Assembly: GCF_022012475.1 (NCBI RefSeq)
Contig: NZ_JAKLWS010000015.1
Coordinates: 1 to 64,000 of the forward strand
Source: Rhodohalobacter sulfatireducens
GTDB lineage: Bacteria; Bacteroidota; Rhodothermia; Balneolales; Balneolaceae
DNA: 64,000 bases
Direction: 5' to 3'
A program made the translations under genes and the position numbers. Below are positions 17,473-26,202 of the stretch, piece by piece (the stretch's first letter is position 1; each line of letters begins with the position of its first letter). The notes beneath the pieces were generated by a model. The model did no database searches. It saw only the letters and a program-made list of their open reading frames with translations, and was not told where the DNA came from.

Positions 17473-19155
17473 ATGAGCAGTAAGAAAAAGAAAAGTAAAC
17501 TCGAAAAAATAAAAGAAGGCAGTGAGTACCTTCGCGGTCCATTGGATGTTGAGGTCACCAATGATGAAGATCATTTTAGCAAAGATGCCATCCAGGTATT
17601 GAAATTTCACGGTACCTATCAACAGGATGACCGCGATAAACGACAAGGCAGAGACCGCCATTATATGTTTATGATTCGCAGCAGAACTCCGGCAGGAAAA
17701 CTCACACCGGATCAATACCTGGCTGTGGATGATATCTCGAATGAGTACGCTGACGGAACCATTCGCGTGACGACACGGCAAGCTTTTCAGCTTCATGGAA
17801 TTATCAAATCAGAGCTCAAGAAAACCATCAAAGAAATTAATGACTCTCTGATTACAACTCTCGGTGCCTGCGGTGATATTGTTCGAAATGTGATGGCCAC
17901 ACCTGCTCCCGATATTGATGGACGGCAAGCCAAAGTTCAGGATTTTGCGGATGAACTGTCGGATATTCTGCTCCCCGCTACGAATGCCTATCATGAAATT
18001 TGGCTGGATGGCGAAAAAGTCTATTCCGGCAAAGAGGAAGTGACAAATGGCACCACCGAGCCGTTGTACAGCAGCAGTTATCTTCCACGGAAATTCAAAG
18101 TTGGAATTGCTCTTCCCGGCGATAACAGTGTAGATCTATACACACAGGATATTGGCCTGGTTGCTATTTTTGATGATGAGAATGAGATCATAGGATTTAA
18201 TGTCGTTGTTGGCGGCGGCATGGGGATGCACCATCGCAAGCCGGAAACGTTCCCACGATTGGGAGATCACCTCGGGTATATCACCAAAGACAAAGTGGTG
18301 GAAGTGGTAAAGGGAATCATCGGCATTCAGCGCGATTACGGAAACCGCGAAAACCGAAAACAGGCCCGGATGAAATACCTGATCCATGATTGGGGACTCG
18401 ACAAATTCAGAAGCGAATTGATCGACCGAATCGGGTATGATCTCGAAGAATTTCGGGAAATCCCTAAGTTTGAACTGGAGCTCTACTTGGGATGGCACCA
18501 ACAGTCCGACGGAAATTGGTTTCTCGGCGTCTCTGTAGAAAACGGCCGCATTAAAGATGAAAGAGATCTGAAACTGAAAACCGCCCTTCGAAAAGTTGTG
18601 AAGGAGTTCAGAACGGAAGTTCGCATGACCCCGAATCACAATGTTCTGCTCACAGACATACCTGAAGATCAAAAAGAACCGATTGAACAGGCCTTCAGAG
18701 ATCATGGAGTGGCCTTGGCCGATGAAATTCCAAACGCCATCAAATTTTCGATGGCCTGCCCTGCCCTTCCAACTTGCGGACTTGCCATTACGGAGTCAGA
18801 GCGAGCTTTACCTGCTGTCATTCGGGATCTGAATGATGTACTTGAAAAACTTGAACTGCAAGATGAAAAACTCTCTGTACGGATGACCGGCTGCCCCAAC
18901 GGATGCTCGCGTCCCTACGTAGCTGACATCGGTTTTGTGGGCCGATCCCTCGATAAATACAGCATTTTTATCGGCGGTGATCCGTCAGGTACAAGGCTCA
19001 ACAAAGAGTATAAAGACATGGTACCGCGAGAAGAACTGGTGCAGGAAGTGCGTCCTCTGCTTGAACAGTTTAAGAATGAACGCACAGATAACGAATCCTT
19101 TAGTGATTTCTGGAACCGAGTTGGAATACAAAATCCTGAAGAGGTACCGGCTTAG
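17473..19155 (+). CDS. sir: Siroheme [4Fe-4S] sulfite (or nitrite) reductase
   Basis: A 560-residue single-chain hemoprotein. Two repeats of the sulfite/nitrite reductase ferredoxin-like and catalytic domains are visible. The siroheme/[4Fe-4S] ligands are in CPALPTCG (near residue 435) and GCPNGCSRP (near 475). The family reduces sulfite to sulfide, or nitrite to ammonia, by six electrons. Sulfite is favoured because an APS reductase and siroheme-synthesis genes follow. No CysJ-type flavoprotein is in the window, so the electron donor (ferredoxin or a distant CysJ) is unknown. The gene ends 3 nt before cobA. Confidence 0.93.
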   Translation: MSSKKKKSKLEKIKEGSEYLRGPLDVEVTNDEDHFSKDAIQVLKFHGTYQQDDRDKRQGRDRHYMFMIRSRTPAGKLTPDQYLAVDDISNEYADGTIRVTTRQAFQLHGIIKSELKKTIKEINDSLITTLGACGDIVRNVMATPAPDIDGRQAKVQDFADELSDILLPATNAYHEIWLDGEKVYSGKEEVTNGTTEPLYSSSYLPRKFKVGIALPGDNSVDLYTQDIGLVAIFDDENEIIGFNVVVGGGMGMHHRKPETFPRLGDHLGYITKDKVVEVVKGIIGIQRDYGNRENRKQARMKYLIHDWGLDKFRSELIDRIGYDLEEFREIPKFELELYLGWHQQSDGNWFLGVSVENGRIKDERDLKLKTALRKVVKEFRTEVRMTPNHNVLLTDIPEDQKEPIEQAFRDHGVALADEIPNAIKFSMACPALPTCGLAITESERALPAVIRDLNDVLEKLELQDEKLSVRMTGCPNGCSRPYVADIGFVGRSLDKYSIFIGGDPSGTRLNKEYKDMVPREELVQEVRPLLEQFKNERTDNESFSDFWNRVGIQNPEEVPA

Positions 19156-19158
19156 ATT

Positions 19159-19962
19159 ATGAACACACTCAAACATTTAGAAAAAGGAAAGGTGTACCTG
19201 GTTGGTGCCGGCCCCGGCGATCCAGACCTTATAACAATGAAAGGATCGAAAGTTCTGGAATTGGCGGATGTCATCGTTTATGACCGACTGGCCAATCCGG
19301 AACTTCTGGGGCTTACCGGGGAAGATTCTGAACATATTTATGTGGGTAAAAGCCCGAATAAACCCTCTGTATCCCAGAAACAGATCAACCAGATTTTGGT
19401 ATCGAAAGCGCTGAGTGGCAAACATGTGGCCCGGCTTAAAGGCGGCGACCCGTTTGTATTCGGACGCGGCGGTGAGGAATGCGAAGAGTTGCGAGCCAAC
19501 AGCGTTCCTTATGAAGTGATTCCGGGCATCAGTAGTGCATTGGCAGCTCCGGCTTTCGCAGGCATTCCGGTTACGCATCGTAAAGCAGCCCGTTCATTTA
19601 CCGTTGTTACGGGGCATACGATTAAAGGAACCGACGATTTTGAAAACTGGTGCCATCTCGTTCATGCAGATACGCTGGTTGTGCTGATGGGCGTCAGAAA
19701 TTTGCCAAATATTTCAGAGACTTTGATCGAACTTGGAAAGAGCCCCGACACCCCGGCAGCCGTTGTTGAAAGGGCAACCTTTGAGTCACAAAAAGTAGCT
19801 GTTGGAACATTGTCGAATATTGCCGAAAAAGCTTCACATTTGTCGCCCCCGGCTACCATTGTGATTGGGGAACTTGCTGCTATGAGTCACGATTTAGCTT
19901 GGTTCAACACCGAAAAAGTGCGAGCGGACATCGATGTTCAACATCAATTATTAGCTATTTAA
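19159..19962 (+). CDS. cobA: Uroporphyrinogen-III C-methyltransferase (SUMT)
   Basis: A 267-residue SAM-dependent methyltransferase. It has the family landmarks VYLVGAGPGDPDLIT (residues 12-26), VIVYDRLA, ARLKGGDPFVFGRGGEE near 93 and VIPGISSALAAPAFAGIPVTHR near 120. It doubly methylates uroporphyrinogen III to precorrin-2, the first step of siroheme synthesis. It starts 3 nt after the sulfite reductase stop and must be translated from the same mRNA. Together with the Met8-like gene at 21019 it makes the siroheme the reductase needs. Confidence 0.96.
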   Translation: MNTLKHLEKGKVYLVGAGPGDPDLITMKGSKVLELADVIVYDRLANPELLGLTGEDSEHIYVGKSPNKPSVSQKQINQILVSKALSGKHVARLKGGDPFVFGRGGEECEELRANSVPYEVIPGISSALAAPAFAGIPVTHRKAARSFTVVTGHTIKGTDDFENWCHLVHADTLVVLMGVRNLPNISETLIELGKSPDTPAAVVERATFESQKVAVGTLSNIAEKASHLSPPATIVIGELAAMSHDLAWFNTEKVRADIDVQHQLLAI

Positions 19963-19965
19963 AAA

Positions 19966-20048
19966 TTGTCAGTTGTGAGATATGATGTTGTCAGTTGTTT
20001 GTAAAGACATATTAAAAAACAACAAACCACTGACAACGAACAACAAAT
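19966..20048. repeat. Heptad hairpin element 4
   Basis: The left arm contains TTGTCAG, TTGTGAG and TTGTCAG, TTGTTTG. The right arm is AACAACAAACCACTGACAAC. It fills the gap between cobA and cysH. Confidence 0.65.
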
Positions 20049-20060
20049 ATTCTTTGAATT

Positions 20061-20813
20061 ATGCAGGACGTTCTCGAACCAATTTTGAAAACAGATAAAT
20101 TCTCCTCAACAGAACTCAACCAGCTTAATCAACAATTTGAAACTACTGATCCCGGCGAAATACTTTCGTGGGTATATGAAACTTTTGGCACAGAGATGGT
20201 TCTCGGCACCGGGTTTGGTTCATCGGGTGTTTTCCTGATTCATCAGTTGCAAACGTACGGTATTGATATCCCGGTTTTTTATCTCGATACGAATCTCTTG
20301 TTTGATTCTACATACGAGTTAAAAGACAGAATTGAAGCTCGTTACAATATTGATATTACTAGAGTTACCCCTGAACTATCTTTGAAAAAACAAGCTGATC
20401 GATTTGGTGATGAACTCTGGAAGAGAAATCCTAATCAATGCTGCTTTTACAGGAAGGTGCTTCCGCTTCGGAACTATCTTTCTGATAAAAAAGCGTGGGT
20501 GACCGGAATCCGCCGAAGTCAATCGGACACAAGAAACCAGGTTCGAATTGTGGATTGGGATGAAGAGAATGATGTAATTAAAATCAACCCGGTGGCCCAT
20601 TGGTCAGGTAAAAAAATTTGGGATGAAATTCACCGACATAATTTGCCTTATAACCCGATGCACGATGAAGGATATCCGAGTATCGGATGTATACCATGCA
20701 CTCAACCGGTCAACGCCTCCAAGGAAAGCGACGACCGAAACGGCCGCTGGAATGGTACGGACAAAACAGAGTGCGGAATTCATTTTCCCGAGCATTATAA
20801 GAATGGGAGTTGA
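20061..20813 (+). CDS. cysH: Adenylyl-sulfate (APS) reductase, CysH family
   Basis: A 250-residue thioredoxin-dependent reductase in the PAPS/APS reductase fold. The catalytic cysteine is in the C-terminal KTECGIHF (near 235). Unlike E. coli-type PAPS reductases it has an iron-sulfur cysteine set, CC (NQCCFYRK, near 131) and CxxC (GCIPC, near 216). Known members with both pairs bind a [4Fe-4S] cluster and prefer APS. So it probably reduces APS to sulfite, which the neighbouring sulfite reductase uses. No ATP sulfurylase (CysD/N or Sat) is in the window. Confidence 0.93.
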   Translation: MQDVLEPILKTDKFSSTELNQLNQQFETTDPGEILSWVYETFGTEMVLGTGFGSSGVFLIHQLQTYGIDIPVFYLDTNLLFDSTYELKDRIEARYNIDITRVTPELSLKKQADRFGDELWKRNPNQCCFYRKVLPLRNYLSDKKAWVTGIRRSQSDTRNQVRIVDWDEENDVIKINPVAHWSGKKIWDEIHRHNLPYNPMHDEGYPSIGCIPCTQPVNASKESDDRNGRWNGTDKTECGIHFPEHYKNGS

Positions 20814-20817
20814 CAAT

Positions 20818-20922
20818 CCCCCTTTGAAGGGGGAAAAATCAACAACGTTGATTTAGGGGGATGACCTGTTGAGATCGAATTCACGCTAATAAACTTATTC
20901 GAATTCCGAGTGACCATCCCCC
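20818..20922. repeat. CCCCCTTNGAAGGGGG repeat, copy 1
   Basis: Inverted pair CCCCCTT-tg-AAGGGGG (20818-20833), then AATCAAC-aac-GTTGATT, then AGGGGGATGACC with its complement GTGACCATCCCCC ending at 20922. The layout is shared with 59011-59117. Confidence 0.75.
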
Positions 20923-20928
20923 ACAACT

Positions 20929-20952
20929 CGCGCAAGTTTGCAACTTGTGCGA
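20929..20952. repeat. CGCAAGTTTGCAACTTGTGCG palindrome, copy 1
   Basis: The near-palindrome GCGCAAGTTTGCAACTTGTGC also appears, with small changes, at 40135, 40232 and 45156. Confidence 0.7.
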
Positions 20953-21018
20953 TAATCGATTTTGGATATTTAGTCTAAAAAATTAACAACGAAATCAACT
21001 AGAATTAATCTCAAAAAA

Positions 21019-21702
21019 ATGTCAAAAGCATTAGATGTCTACCCAATTTACCTTCGCCGATTAAAAGAACGGAAAACCGTCATCGTAGGTGGGGACTGGG
21101 AAGCTGAAGGTAAGGTGAAAGATTTTCTGGATCGGGGGGCCTGGCTGACGGTTATCAGTCCGGAATTGAATGAGCAACTGCAGGAGTGGGCGGATGAAGG
21201 ACGTTTTGAATGGATTCCCCGTCAATATCAATATGGAGATTTTGAAGGTGCTTCGGTTGCTATCGTCGCTGAATTCGAAGGTGATATCAATAAAATAGCT
21301 TACAAAGAAGCCAAAGAGCGAAATATACTCATCAATGTGATGGACGACCTTCCCCATGCTAATTTTGCATTTGGGTCAATCGTAAAACAAGGTCCGCTGA
21401 CGATCTCCATATCTACAGGCGGAGCTGCTCCGGCCTTAGCTGTTCGGCTTCGTCAGCGATTCGAAAAGGAGTTCGGAACAGAATACGGCGAATTCCTTGA
21501 GTTCATGCAGAGCCTCCGGAAACCGATGAAGAAACACATCGACGAATTCGATACTCGCAAGAAACTTTGGTATGAGCTGATCGATTCAGAGATTCTTACC
21601 CTTTTCCGCGAAAGGAAAGTTGATGAAGCTTACAAACGAGCAAAGAAAATTTTGGGTGATGAACTTGTAGATGATGCTTTGGGAGTTGAAACTGCGGATT
21701 AG
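21019..21702 (+). CDS. Precorrin-2 dehydrogenase / sirohydrochlorin ferrochelatase (Met8/CysG-N type)
   Basis: A 227-residue bifunctional siroheme-synthase N-terminal type protein. The N-terminal NAD-binding part (VIVGGDWEAEGKVKDFLDRG, residues 21-40) is followed by a dimerisation and ferrochelatase portion with TISISTGGAAPALAVRLRQ near 130. It oxidises precorrin-2 with NAD+ to sirohydrochlorin and may insert Fe2+ to give siroheme. With cobA it completes the siroheme branch. About 200 nt of repeats separate it from cysH, so it may have its own promoter. Confidence 0.92.
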   Translation: MSKALDVYPIYLRRLKERKTVIVGGDWEAEGKVKDFLDRGAWLTVISPELNEQLQEWADEGRFEWIPRQYQYGDFEGASVAIVAEFEGDINKIAYKEAKERNILINVMDDLPHANFAFGSIVKQGPLTISISTGGAAPALAVRLRQRFEKEFGTEYGEFLEFMQSLRKPMKKHIDEFDTRKKLWYELIDSEILTLFRERKVDEAYKRAKKILGDELVDDALGVETAD

Positions 21703-21707
21703 ATGTT

Positions 21708-21766
21708 GATTGTCAGTGGTTTGTTGTCAATTACAACTAATAAAGAACAACAAATCACTAACCAGT
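21708..21766. repeat. Heptad hairpin element 5
   Basis: TTGTCAGTGGTTTGTTGTC faces ACAACTAATAAAGAACAACAAATCACTAACC, just after the Met8-like gene. Confidence 0.6.
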
Positions 21767-21816
21767 TCGATTTATTTCTTTAATAGGCCTGCCATCTGCA
21801 AAAAAGCAAATCACCC

Positions 21817-23262
21817 TTACCAACTCGAAATCTCACTATCCATCCATGCGAGGCGTTGATCCAACCAATCCCGCAGGTATTGAACCTCCTCCTCGTATGT
21901 ATCAAATACATAATAATTTCCAAATACCTGGTTACCCAGCAAAAACCAACGATCGAAGTTACGTGCTACAGCACCATCCTCAACCGGCGTAAATATAAGG
22001 TCTGAAATCAGTTGATTGAGTGATTCGTTACTCCATTCGGTTGCACGCATCTCCTGCCATCGCTCTTTCACTTTTTGTCGAAACATGGGATCATCAACCA
22101 ATCGCTCCCACCAAAACGGGACCAGCCAAAGATCATTCGGCAAAAATTGATTGTATTGATAGATCCACGTCTCCGGTGATCGCCTGAACTCCTGTCCATC
22201 ATTTCCCATCGACAGGTTAAAATCCCACACCGGACCCATATTTAATTTCCCATTGCGATCTTTATACATATATGTGCTTATCCGATAGGCATCCGCATTA
22301 TGAGCTAACTCATTCAACAAAAAGAAATCCACAAAACTATCGATATTCGCATAATCAGTAAACGTGTACTCACCGTCAAAGTCTTCCGACGTATCGTTCA
22401 AAAGAGCCGTTTCAAACTCATGTATATAATTTTGGATATACTCTTTCTGCTGATCGGTAATATCTTCCCAGGCCGGATCTTCATATAGAAAGTATGTTTC
22501 CTCGCTCTTCTTATCGAAATATGGATCGTATTCGAGTTCATTTCCATTGACTCCATATTGCGAACGAAATCCTAAAAATTCAGTATAGGTATGATCATTT
22601 TCAACCGGATCACCTGCAGTTTTGTCAATTTTCAGGATATAACCGCCGGTAATTTCTTCCGGACCATTTTCATCGGGATCGAGATCAGACAGGTCCAGGC
22701 GGACATCATCGCGCTTTATTTTTTCCATGAACACATATATACCCAAATATTCACCATCCAGGAATACCTCACAAAATCGTGTTCTTGATGCGTAATGCCC
22801 CATGTTTCTGGCTAACCTGTAAATAAAAACATTCCTGATAAGAGTTTTATCACTGTATGGCCCGTACAGAATCCAATCCTCCTCTTCAGGAAATCCCAGG
22901 AGGTCTACATCGATGTCGTCCCCGAATTCATCCCAGGTTTCGATCCCGTACGATTTCTTTGGGAAAAGAGCCTGAGAAGTTGCCCCGCGGTATTCAATAC
23001 CAATATGGCCGTCGTATGTGATTGAACCGTTCTCGTATACTTTTAAAAGAGCCGGGACTTTGGGTTCATCCACAATTTCTTCACTCTGAAGAGTGATGGA
23101 CAGTTGAGGTAATTGACTGTTGATATTTACCTGGTCCGGTTCAGGATCGGGCTCAGATCCATTTGAAGTACTATTTTCTTTACAACCGGATAAAGTGCTC
23201 CCGAAAACTACCAAGAAAACAATGAAAAGGATATATCGAGAGTTTGAAGTAACGTGTATCAT
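21817..23262 (-). CDS. CotH-kinase-like lipoprotein
   Basis: A 481-residue protein with a lipoprotein signal ending in LSGC (Cys near residue 27), then a low-complexity linker. The rest is a CotH domain: early RNVFIYRLARNMGHYASRT and FLDGEYLGIYVFMEKIKR, then GGYILKIDK and GPVWDFNLSMGN. In Bacillus CotH is an atypical protein kinase of spore coat proteins. Bacteroidota homologues are exported and their substrates are unknown. It lies downstream of the ABC ATPase gene, 147 nt away, with a heptad hairpin in the gap; the link may be chance. Confidence 0.85.
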   Translation of the reverse strand: MIHVTSNSRYILFIVFLVVFGSTLSGCKENSTSNGSEPDPEPDQVNINSQLPQLSITLQSEEIVDEPKVPALLKVYENGSITYDGHIGIEYRGATSQALFPKKSYGIETWDEFGDDIDVDLLGFPEEEDWILYGPYSDKTLIRNVFIYRLARNMGHYASRTRFCEVFLDGEYLGIYVFMEKIKRDDVRLDLSDLDPDENGPEEITGGYILKIDKTAGDPVENDHTYTEFLGFRSQYGVNGNELEYDPYFDKKSEETYFLYEDPAWEDITDQQKEYIQNYIHEFETALLNDTSEDFDGEYTFTDYANIDSFVDFFLLNELAHNADAYRISTYMYKDRNGKLNMGPVWDFNLSMGNDGQEFRRSPETWIYQYNQFLPNDLWLVPFWWERLVDDPMFRQKVKERWQEMRATEWSNESLNQLISDLIFTPVEDGAVARNFDRWFLLGNQVFGNYYVFDTYEEEVQYLRDWLDQRLAWMDSEISSW

Positions 23263-23354
23263 CTATTGATGGATTTTCTCAGAAATTTCTCTCAATATAG
23301 TGATTTTAAGCCCTTTGCATCCACAATTCAGTATTGAAACCAACTGTACTGAAA

Positions 23355-23410
23355 ACTGTCAGTCCTTTGTGGCAACTTTAAAACTGACAACTAACCACAA
23401 ACAACAAACT
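23355..23410. repeat. Heptad hairpin element 6
   Basis: AACTGTCAGTCCTTTGTGG faces AAACTGACAACTAACCACAAACAAC, between the CotH and ATPase genes. Confidence 0.55.
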
Positions 23411-24098
23411 ATACGTGAAACCCTTCCTGCATATTCTCTGTCACCACGTGGCCGTCGAACAAGTGAATCACGCGTCGGGCGTAATCGGCATCATGGGGAG
23501 AGTGGGTTACCATCACGATAGTCGTTCCGGCATCGTTGAGTTCAGCAAGCAATTTCATCACTTCGTCTCCGTGATCAGAATCGAGATTACCGGTCGGCTC
23601 ATCGGCGAGAATCAGTTTGGCGTTTGCTACAACCGCACGCGCAATGGCCACTCGCTGCTGCTGGCCACCGGATAGTTGCTGCGGAAAGTGATTACGCCGG
23701 TGCATCATTCCCATTCGCTCAAGGGCAGCTTCCACTTTCTCTTTGCGTTCTTTGGAATCCACACCAAGATAGAGAAGCGGCAGTTCCACATTTTCAAAAA
23801 CGGTGAGTTCATCAATCAGGTTAAAGCTCTGAAAGATGAATCCAATATTTCCTTTTCGAAGCTGAGCTCGTTCCCGTTCGGAATGGTCTGAGATCTCATG
23901 ATCCATAAAATGGTACTCACCTTCCGTTGGATTATCCAAGAGCCCCATAATATTCAGCAGAGTAGATTTTCCGCATCCGGAAGGCCCCATAATCGCGCAA
24001 AATTCGCCATCTTTAATTTCCAGGTTCACATCATTCAGGGCGGTCGTTTCCACCTCTTCAGTGACGTATACTTTTTTCAGATTCTTTGTTTTAATCAT
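23409..24098 (-). CDS. ABC transporter ATP-binding protein (MacB/LolD type)
   Basis: A 229-residue ATPase with every motif intact: Walker [10 protein letters not shown] near residue 37, signature [14 protein letters not shown] near 142, Walker [12 protein letters not shown] and switch VTHSPHDAD. It belongs with the HlyD adaptor 0.6 kb upstream, although a plus-strand gene sits between. No permease is next to it. Its natural partners are the MacB-type permeases at 10189-15185, whose own ATPase has an altered signature region. Confidence 0.93.
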   Translation of the reverse strand: MIKTKNLKKVYVTEEVETTALNDVNLEIKDGEFCAIMGPSGCGKSTLLNIMGLLDNPTEGEYHFMDHEISDHSERERAQLRKGNIGFIFQSFNLIDELTVFENVELPLLYLGVDSKERKEKVEAALERMGMMHRRNHFPQQLSGGQQQRVAIARAVVANAKLILADEPTGNLDSDHGDEVMKLLAELNDAGTTIVMVTHSPHDADYARRVIHLFDGHVVTENMQEGFHV

Positions 24099-24180
24099 GA
24101 TTTTGTTCGGTTTGTTGTTTGGTACTTGATAAAGTTTGTAAGGAATTCATGGTTTTCGGTTCATACTTGTAGAAGCTGTC

Positions 24181-24215
24181 CGTTGTGTGTTGTTAGTGGT
24201 CAGTTGTTTTCTTCA
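24181..24215. repeat. Heptad element 7 (left arm only)
   Basis: GTTGTGT, GTTGTTA, GTGGTCA, GTTGTTT run in register, but no AC-rich right arm follows. The four-helix-bundle gene starts 24 nt later. Confidence 0.5.
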
Positions 24216-24238
24216 ACATTCATCAAATCCTTCTCATT

Positions 24239-24604
24239 ATGGATATATCTAAATCAAATTTTGAAAATTTAGAGGTTTATCAACTTTCTGAAACCTTGGC
24301 TGATACAATTTGGGATATAATTGTCGTATGGAATTACTTTGCTAAAGATACAGTTGGCAAACAACTTGTTCGCGCTGCTGACAGTATTGGGGCAAACATC
24401 GCCGAAGGCAACGGCAGGGGCACTTTCAAAGGAAATAAACGATTTGTAAAAATTGCCAGATCCTCTCTTTACGAAACCAAGTTCTGGCTCAAAAGAGCTT
24501 CTAAGCGAAATTTGATTAGTAAGAAAGAACTTCATGTGATCGCTCCTATGATTAACGAATTAGCACCAAGATTAAATGCGTATTTAAATTCAATAGGAAA
24601 TTAG
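24239..24604 (+). CDS. Four-helix-bundle protein (S23/IVS family)
   Basis: A 121-residue S23-type protein. The family core is visible: FENLEVYQLSETLADTIW at the start, QLVRAADSIGANIAEGNGRG in the middle, KIARSSLYETKFWLKRA, then a last helix. These proteins were first seen in intervening sequences of 23S rRNA and are now found across genomes, folding as four-helix bundles (some as pentamers) with no settled role. It sits on the plus strand between an adaptor gene and its ATPase on the minus strand, bounded by heptad repeats on both sides, which suggests insertion. Confidence 0.9.
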   Translation: MDISKSNFENLEVYQLSETLADTIWDIIVVWNYFAKDTVGKQLVRAADSIGANIAEGNGRGTFKGNKRFVKIARSSLYETKFWLKRASKRNLISKKELHVIAPMINELAPRLNAYLNSIGN

Positions 24605-24677
24605 TTAGTGGTCAGTAGTTTGTTGCTTGTTGTAGGTCGGTATTAAAAATTTACCACTAACAACTAACAACTAACTA
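24602..24677. repeat. Heptad hairpin element 8
   Basis: Left TTAGTTA, GTGGTCA, GTAGTTT; right ACCACTA, ACAACTA, ACAACTA, ACTACAT. It borders the S23-type gene on its 3' side and the adaptor stop. Confidence 0.7.
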
Positions 24678-24685
24678 CATCCAAT

Positions 24686-25942
24686 TTATTCCAAAACCAG
24701 AACCTCATTATCCCCAAACGTATCATAACTTGAGGTAATCACTTTATCACCGGGTTCGAGGCCGGAGAGTACTTCAAAATATTCGGGATTCTGTCGGCCT
24801 AACCGGATCTCATGCCGTACGGCGCGAGTCTCATCCTCATTCAACAGAAAGACCCAATTGCCGCCTGTGGTTTGATAAAATCCGCCTCGAGGTAAACGAA
24901 CAGCCTGCGCCGATTCTCCCAATTCAAGCCTGATTCTAACCGTTTGGCCTCTCCGTAATCCATCAGGCGCATCACCGATAAATTCCATATCCACTTCAAA
25001 CTGTCCATTGGTAATAACCGGGTATATTTTCGTAATGACAAGCTCGTGATCTTCTCCATCAAAGGGGAACGAACCTTCCAGTCCCGGTATAATCCTGGAA
25101 AGATGAAACTCGTCGATATTCACACGAACCTTATAATCATCCAGGTTATCAACTTGCCCGATTCTCTCGCCCGCTGAAATGGATTGACCCTGGTTCAGCT
25201 CAATGGTACTGAGTTGTCCCGATGCGGGAGCCGTAACCGTTAAATTTTCCAAAATCTGTTGAACAGCTTCCAGGTTTTGGTACATTCGATCTTCTGAGTT
25301 ATCCAGTTGCCGAGCCTGCGTGATGGTTTGGATAGAATCTCTTCGGTAGGATTCATAGGTCAACTCATATCTTTCTTTTTGATAGCTATAGTTTGCCTGT
25401 GTCTCCTCAAATTCTTGTTCCGAGATTAGATCCTGTTCTCGCAGATGCTGATTCCTTTCGAACCGGGCCTCTAAAATCTGTAATTGCGACCGCGCATTGG
25501 CCAGCTGTTCCTGGAGCTGTAATGTGTTCTGCTCGAGGTTCAGGCGAGAATTTCGAACGTTATTAATTTGATCATACAGCGCTGAAGTCTGCTGCATCAC
25601 CTGTAATTGTAAATTGGAGTTCGACATCTCCAGAATTGTGTCCCCCTCCTGAACCATGGTACCCGATTCGAGGAACACCTGGTTTACAACCCCCCCTTCA
25701 ATGGCATCCAGGTATATCGTCTCTATGGGCTGAACGGTACCCGTAACTTGTATAAATTCCTGGAAAACATCCTCCTGAACGGTTGAAACTGTAACTCGTT
25801 CCCTGTCTACATTTAGCGTCGATCGTACATCCATAAACCCGATTACATACACAATCAATGCAGCGATGAGGATCCCTCCAACAACCATCAAAATACGCTT
25901 GGTTGTCCAGGTTTTCTTCTCAATTTTCCGATCCATTCCCAT
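24686..25942 (-). CDS. HlyD/MacA-type periplasmic adaptor
   Basis: A 418-residue membrane-fusion protein. Residues 14-32 form the single inner-membrane anchor (ILMVVGGILIAALIVYVIG). A lipoyl half-motif is near 78-110, a long coiled-coil hairpin (about 115-235, rich in Q and L: SRLNLEQNTLQLQEQLANAR) follows, then the second lipoyl half (LTVTAPASGQLSTIELNQGQ) and beta-barrel domains. It links an inner-membrane exporter with an outer-membrane TolC-type channel. It heads the operon behind a sigma-54-like promoter with paired activator sites, divergent from the activator gene. Confidence 0.92.
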   Translation of the reverse strand: MGMDRKIEKKTWTTKRILMVVGGILIAALIVYVIGFMDVRSTLNVDRERVTVSTVQEDVFQEFIQVTGTVQPIETIYLDAIEGGVVNQVFLESGTMVQEGDTILEMSNSNLQLQVMQQTSALYDQINNVRNSRLNLEQNTLQLQEQLANARSQLQILEARFERNQHLREQDLISEQEFEETQANYSYQKERYELTYESYRRDSIQTITQARQLDNSEDRMYQNLEAVQQILENLTVTAPASGQLSTIELNQGQSISAGERIGQVDNLDDYKVRVNIDEFHLSRIIPGLEGSFPFDGEDHELVITKIYPVITNGQFEVDMEFIGDAPDGLRRGQTVRIRLELGESAQAVRLPRGGFYQTTGGNWVFLLNEDETRAVRHEIRLGRQNPEYFEVLSGLEPGDKVITSSYDTFGDNEVLVLE

Positions 25943-25978
25943 ATTTAAAGCAATTCTTATGTTTTGAATATTATTAGT

Positions 25979-25994
25979 TCAACAAGCATGCCAA
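25979..25994 (-). promoter_or_regulatory. Sigma-54-like -24/-12 element, adaptor operon
   Basis: The minus strand reads TTGGCATGCTTGTTGA, a good -24 box with the exact sigma-54 spacing and GA in place of GC at -12. The predicted start near 25968 gives a leader of about 26 nt to the adaptor ATG at 25942. Confidence 0.65.
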
Positions 25995-26045
25995 ACTTTA
26001 TAATCGATGTTCACACGCTTTGAGCAACTGTTATTAGTATTTCAA

Positions 26046-26063
26046 CTGTACGAATTGCAACAG
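26046..26063. promoter_or_regulatory. Activator site, adaptor operon, proximal
   Basis: CTGTACGAATTGCAACAG has its centre 60.5 bp upstream of the -24 element. It forms an inverted pair with the next site, 21 bp away (two helical turns). Confidence 0.65.
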
Positions 26064-26066
26064 GGT

Positions 26067-26084
26067 GTGTTCGATTCCGTACAG
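26067..26084. promoter_or_regulatory. Activator site, adaptor operon, distal
   Basis: On the minus strand CTGTACGGAATCGAACAC has its centre 81.5 bp upstream of the -24 element. The distance is the same as for the matching site of the permease operon. Confidence 0.65.
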
Positions 26085-26202
26085 TTTTTCGACTAAAACC
26101 TTGGATTATAGTTAATATAAAGTACTTTACTTCAATGGTATGATTTTTGAGCAAATTGGTGTGAATGTACGGGAAACAATTTAAAATGTTATACAAGCCG
26201 GT

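Noticed and set aside
26100-26190. A sigma-54 promoter in front of the activator gene itself
   Set aside because: TTGGATTATAGTTAAT and TTGGTGTGAATGTACG lack the TTGA/TTGC half at the right distance.
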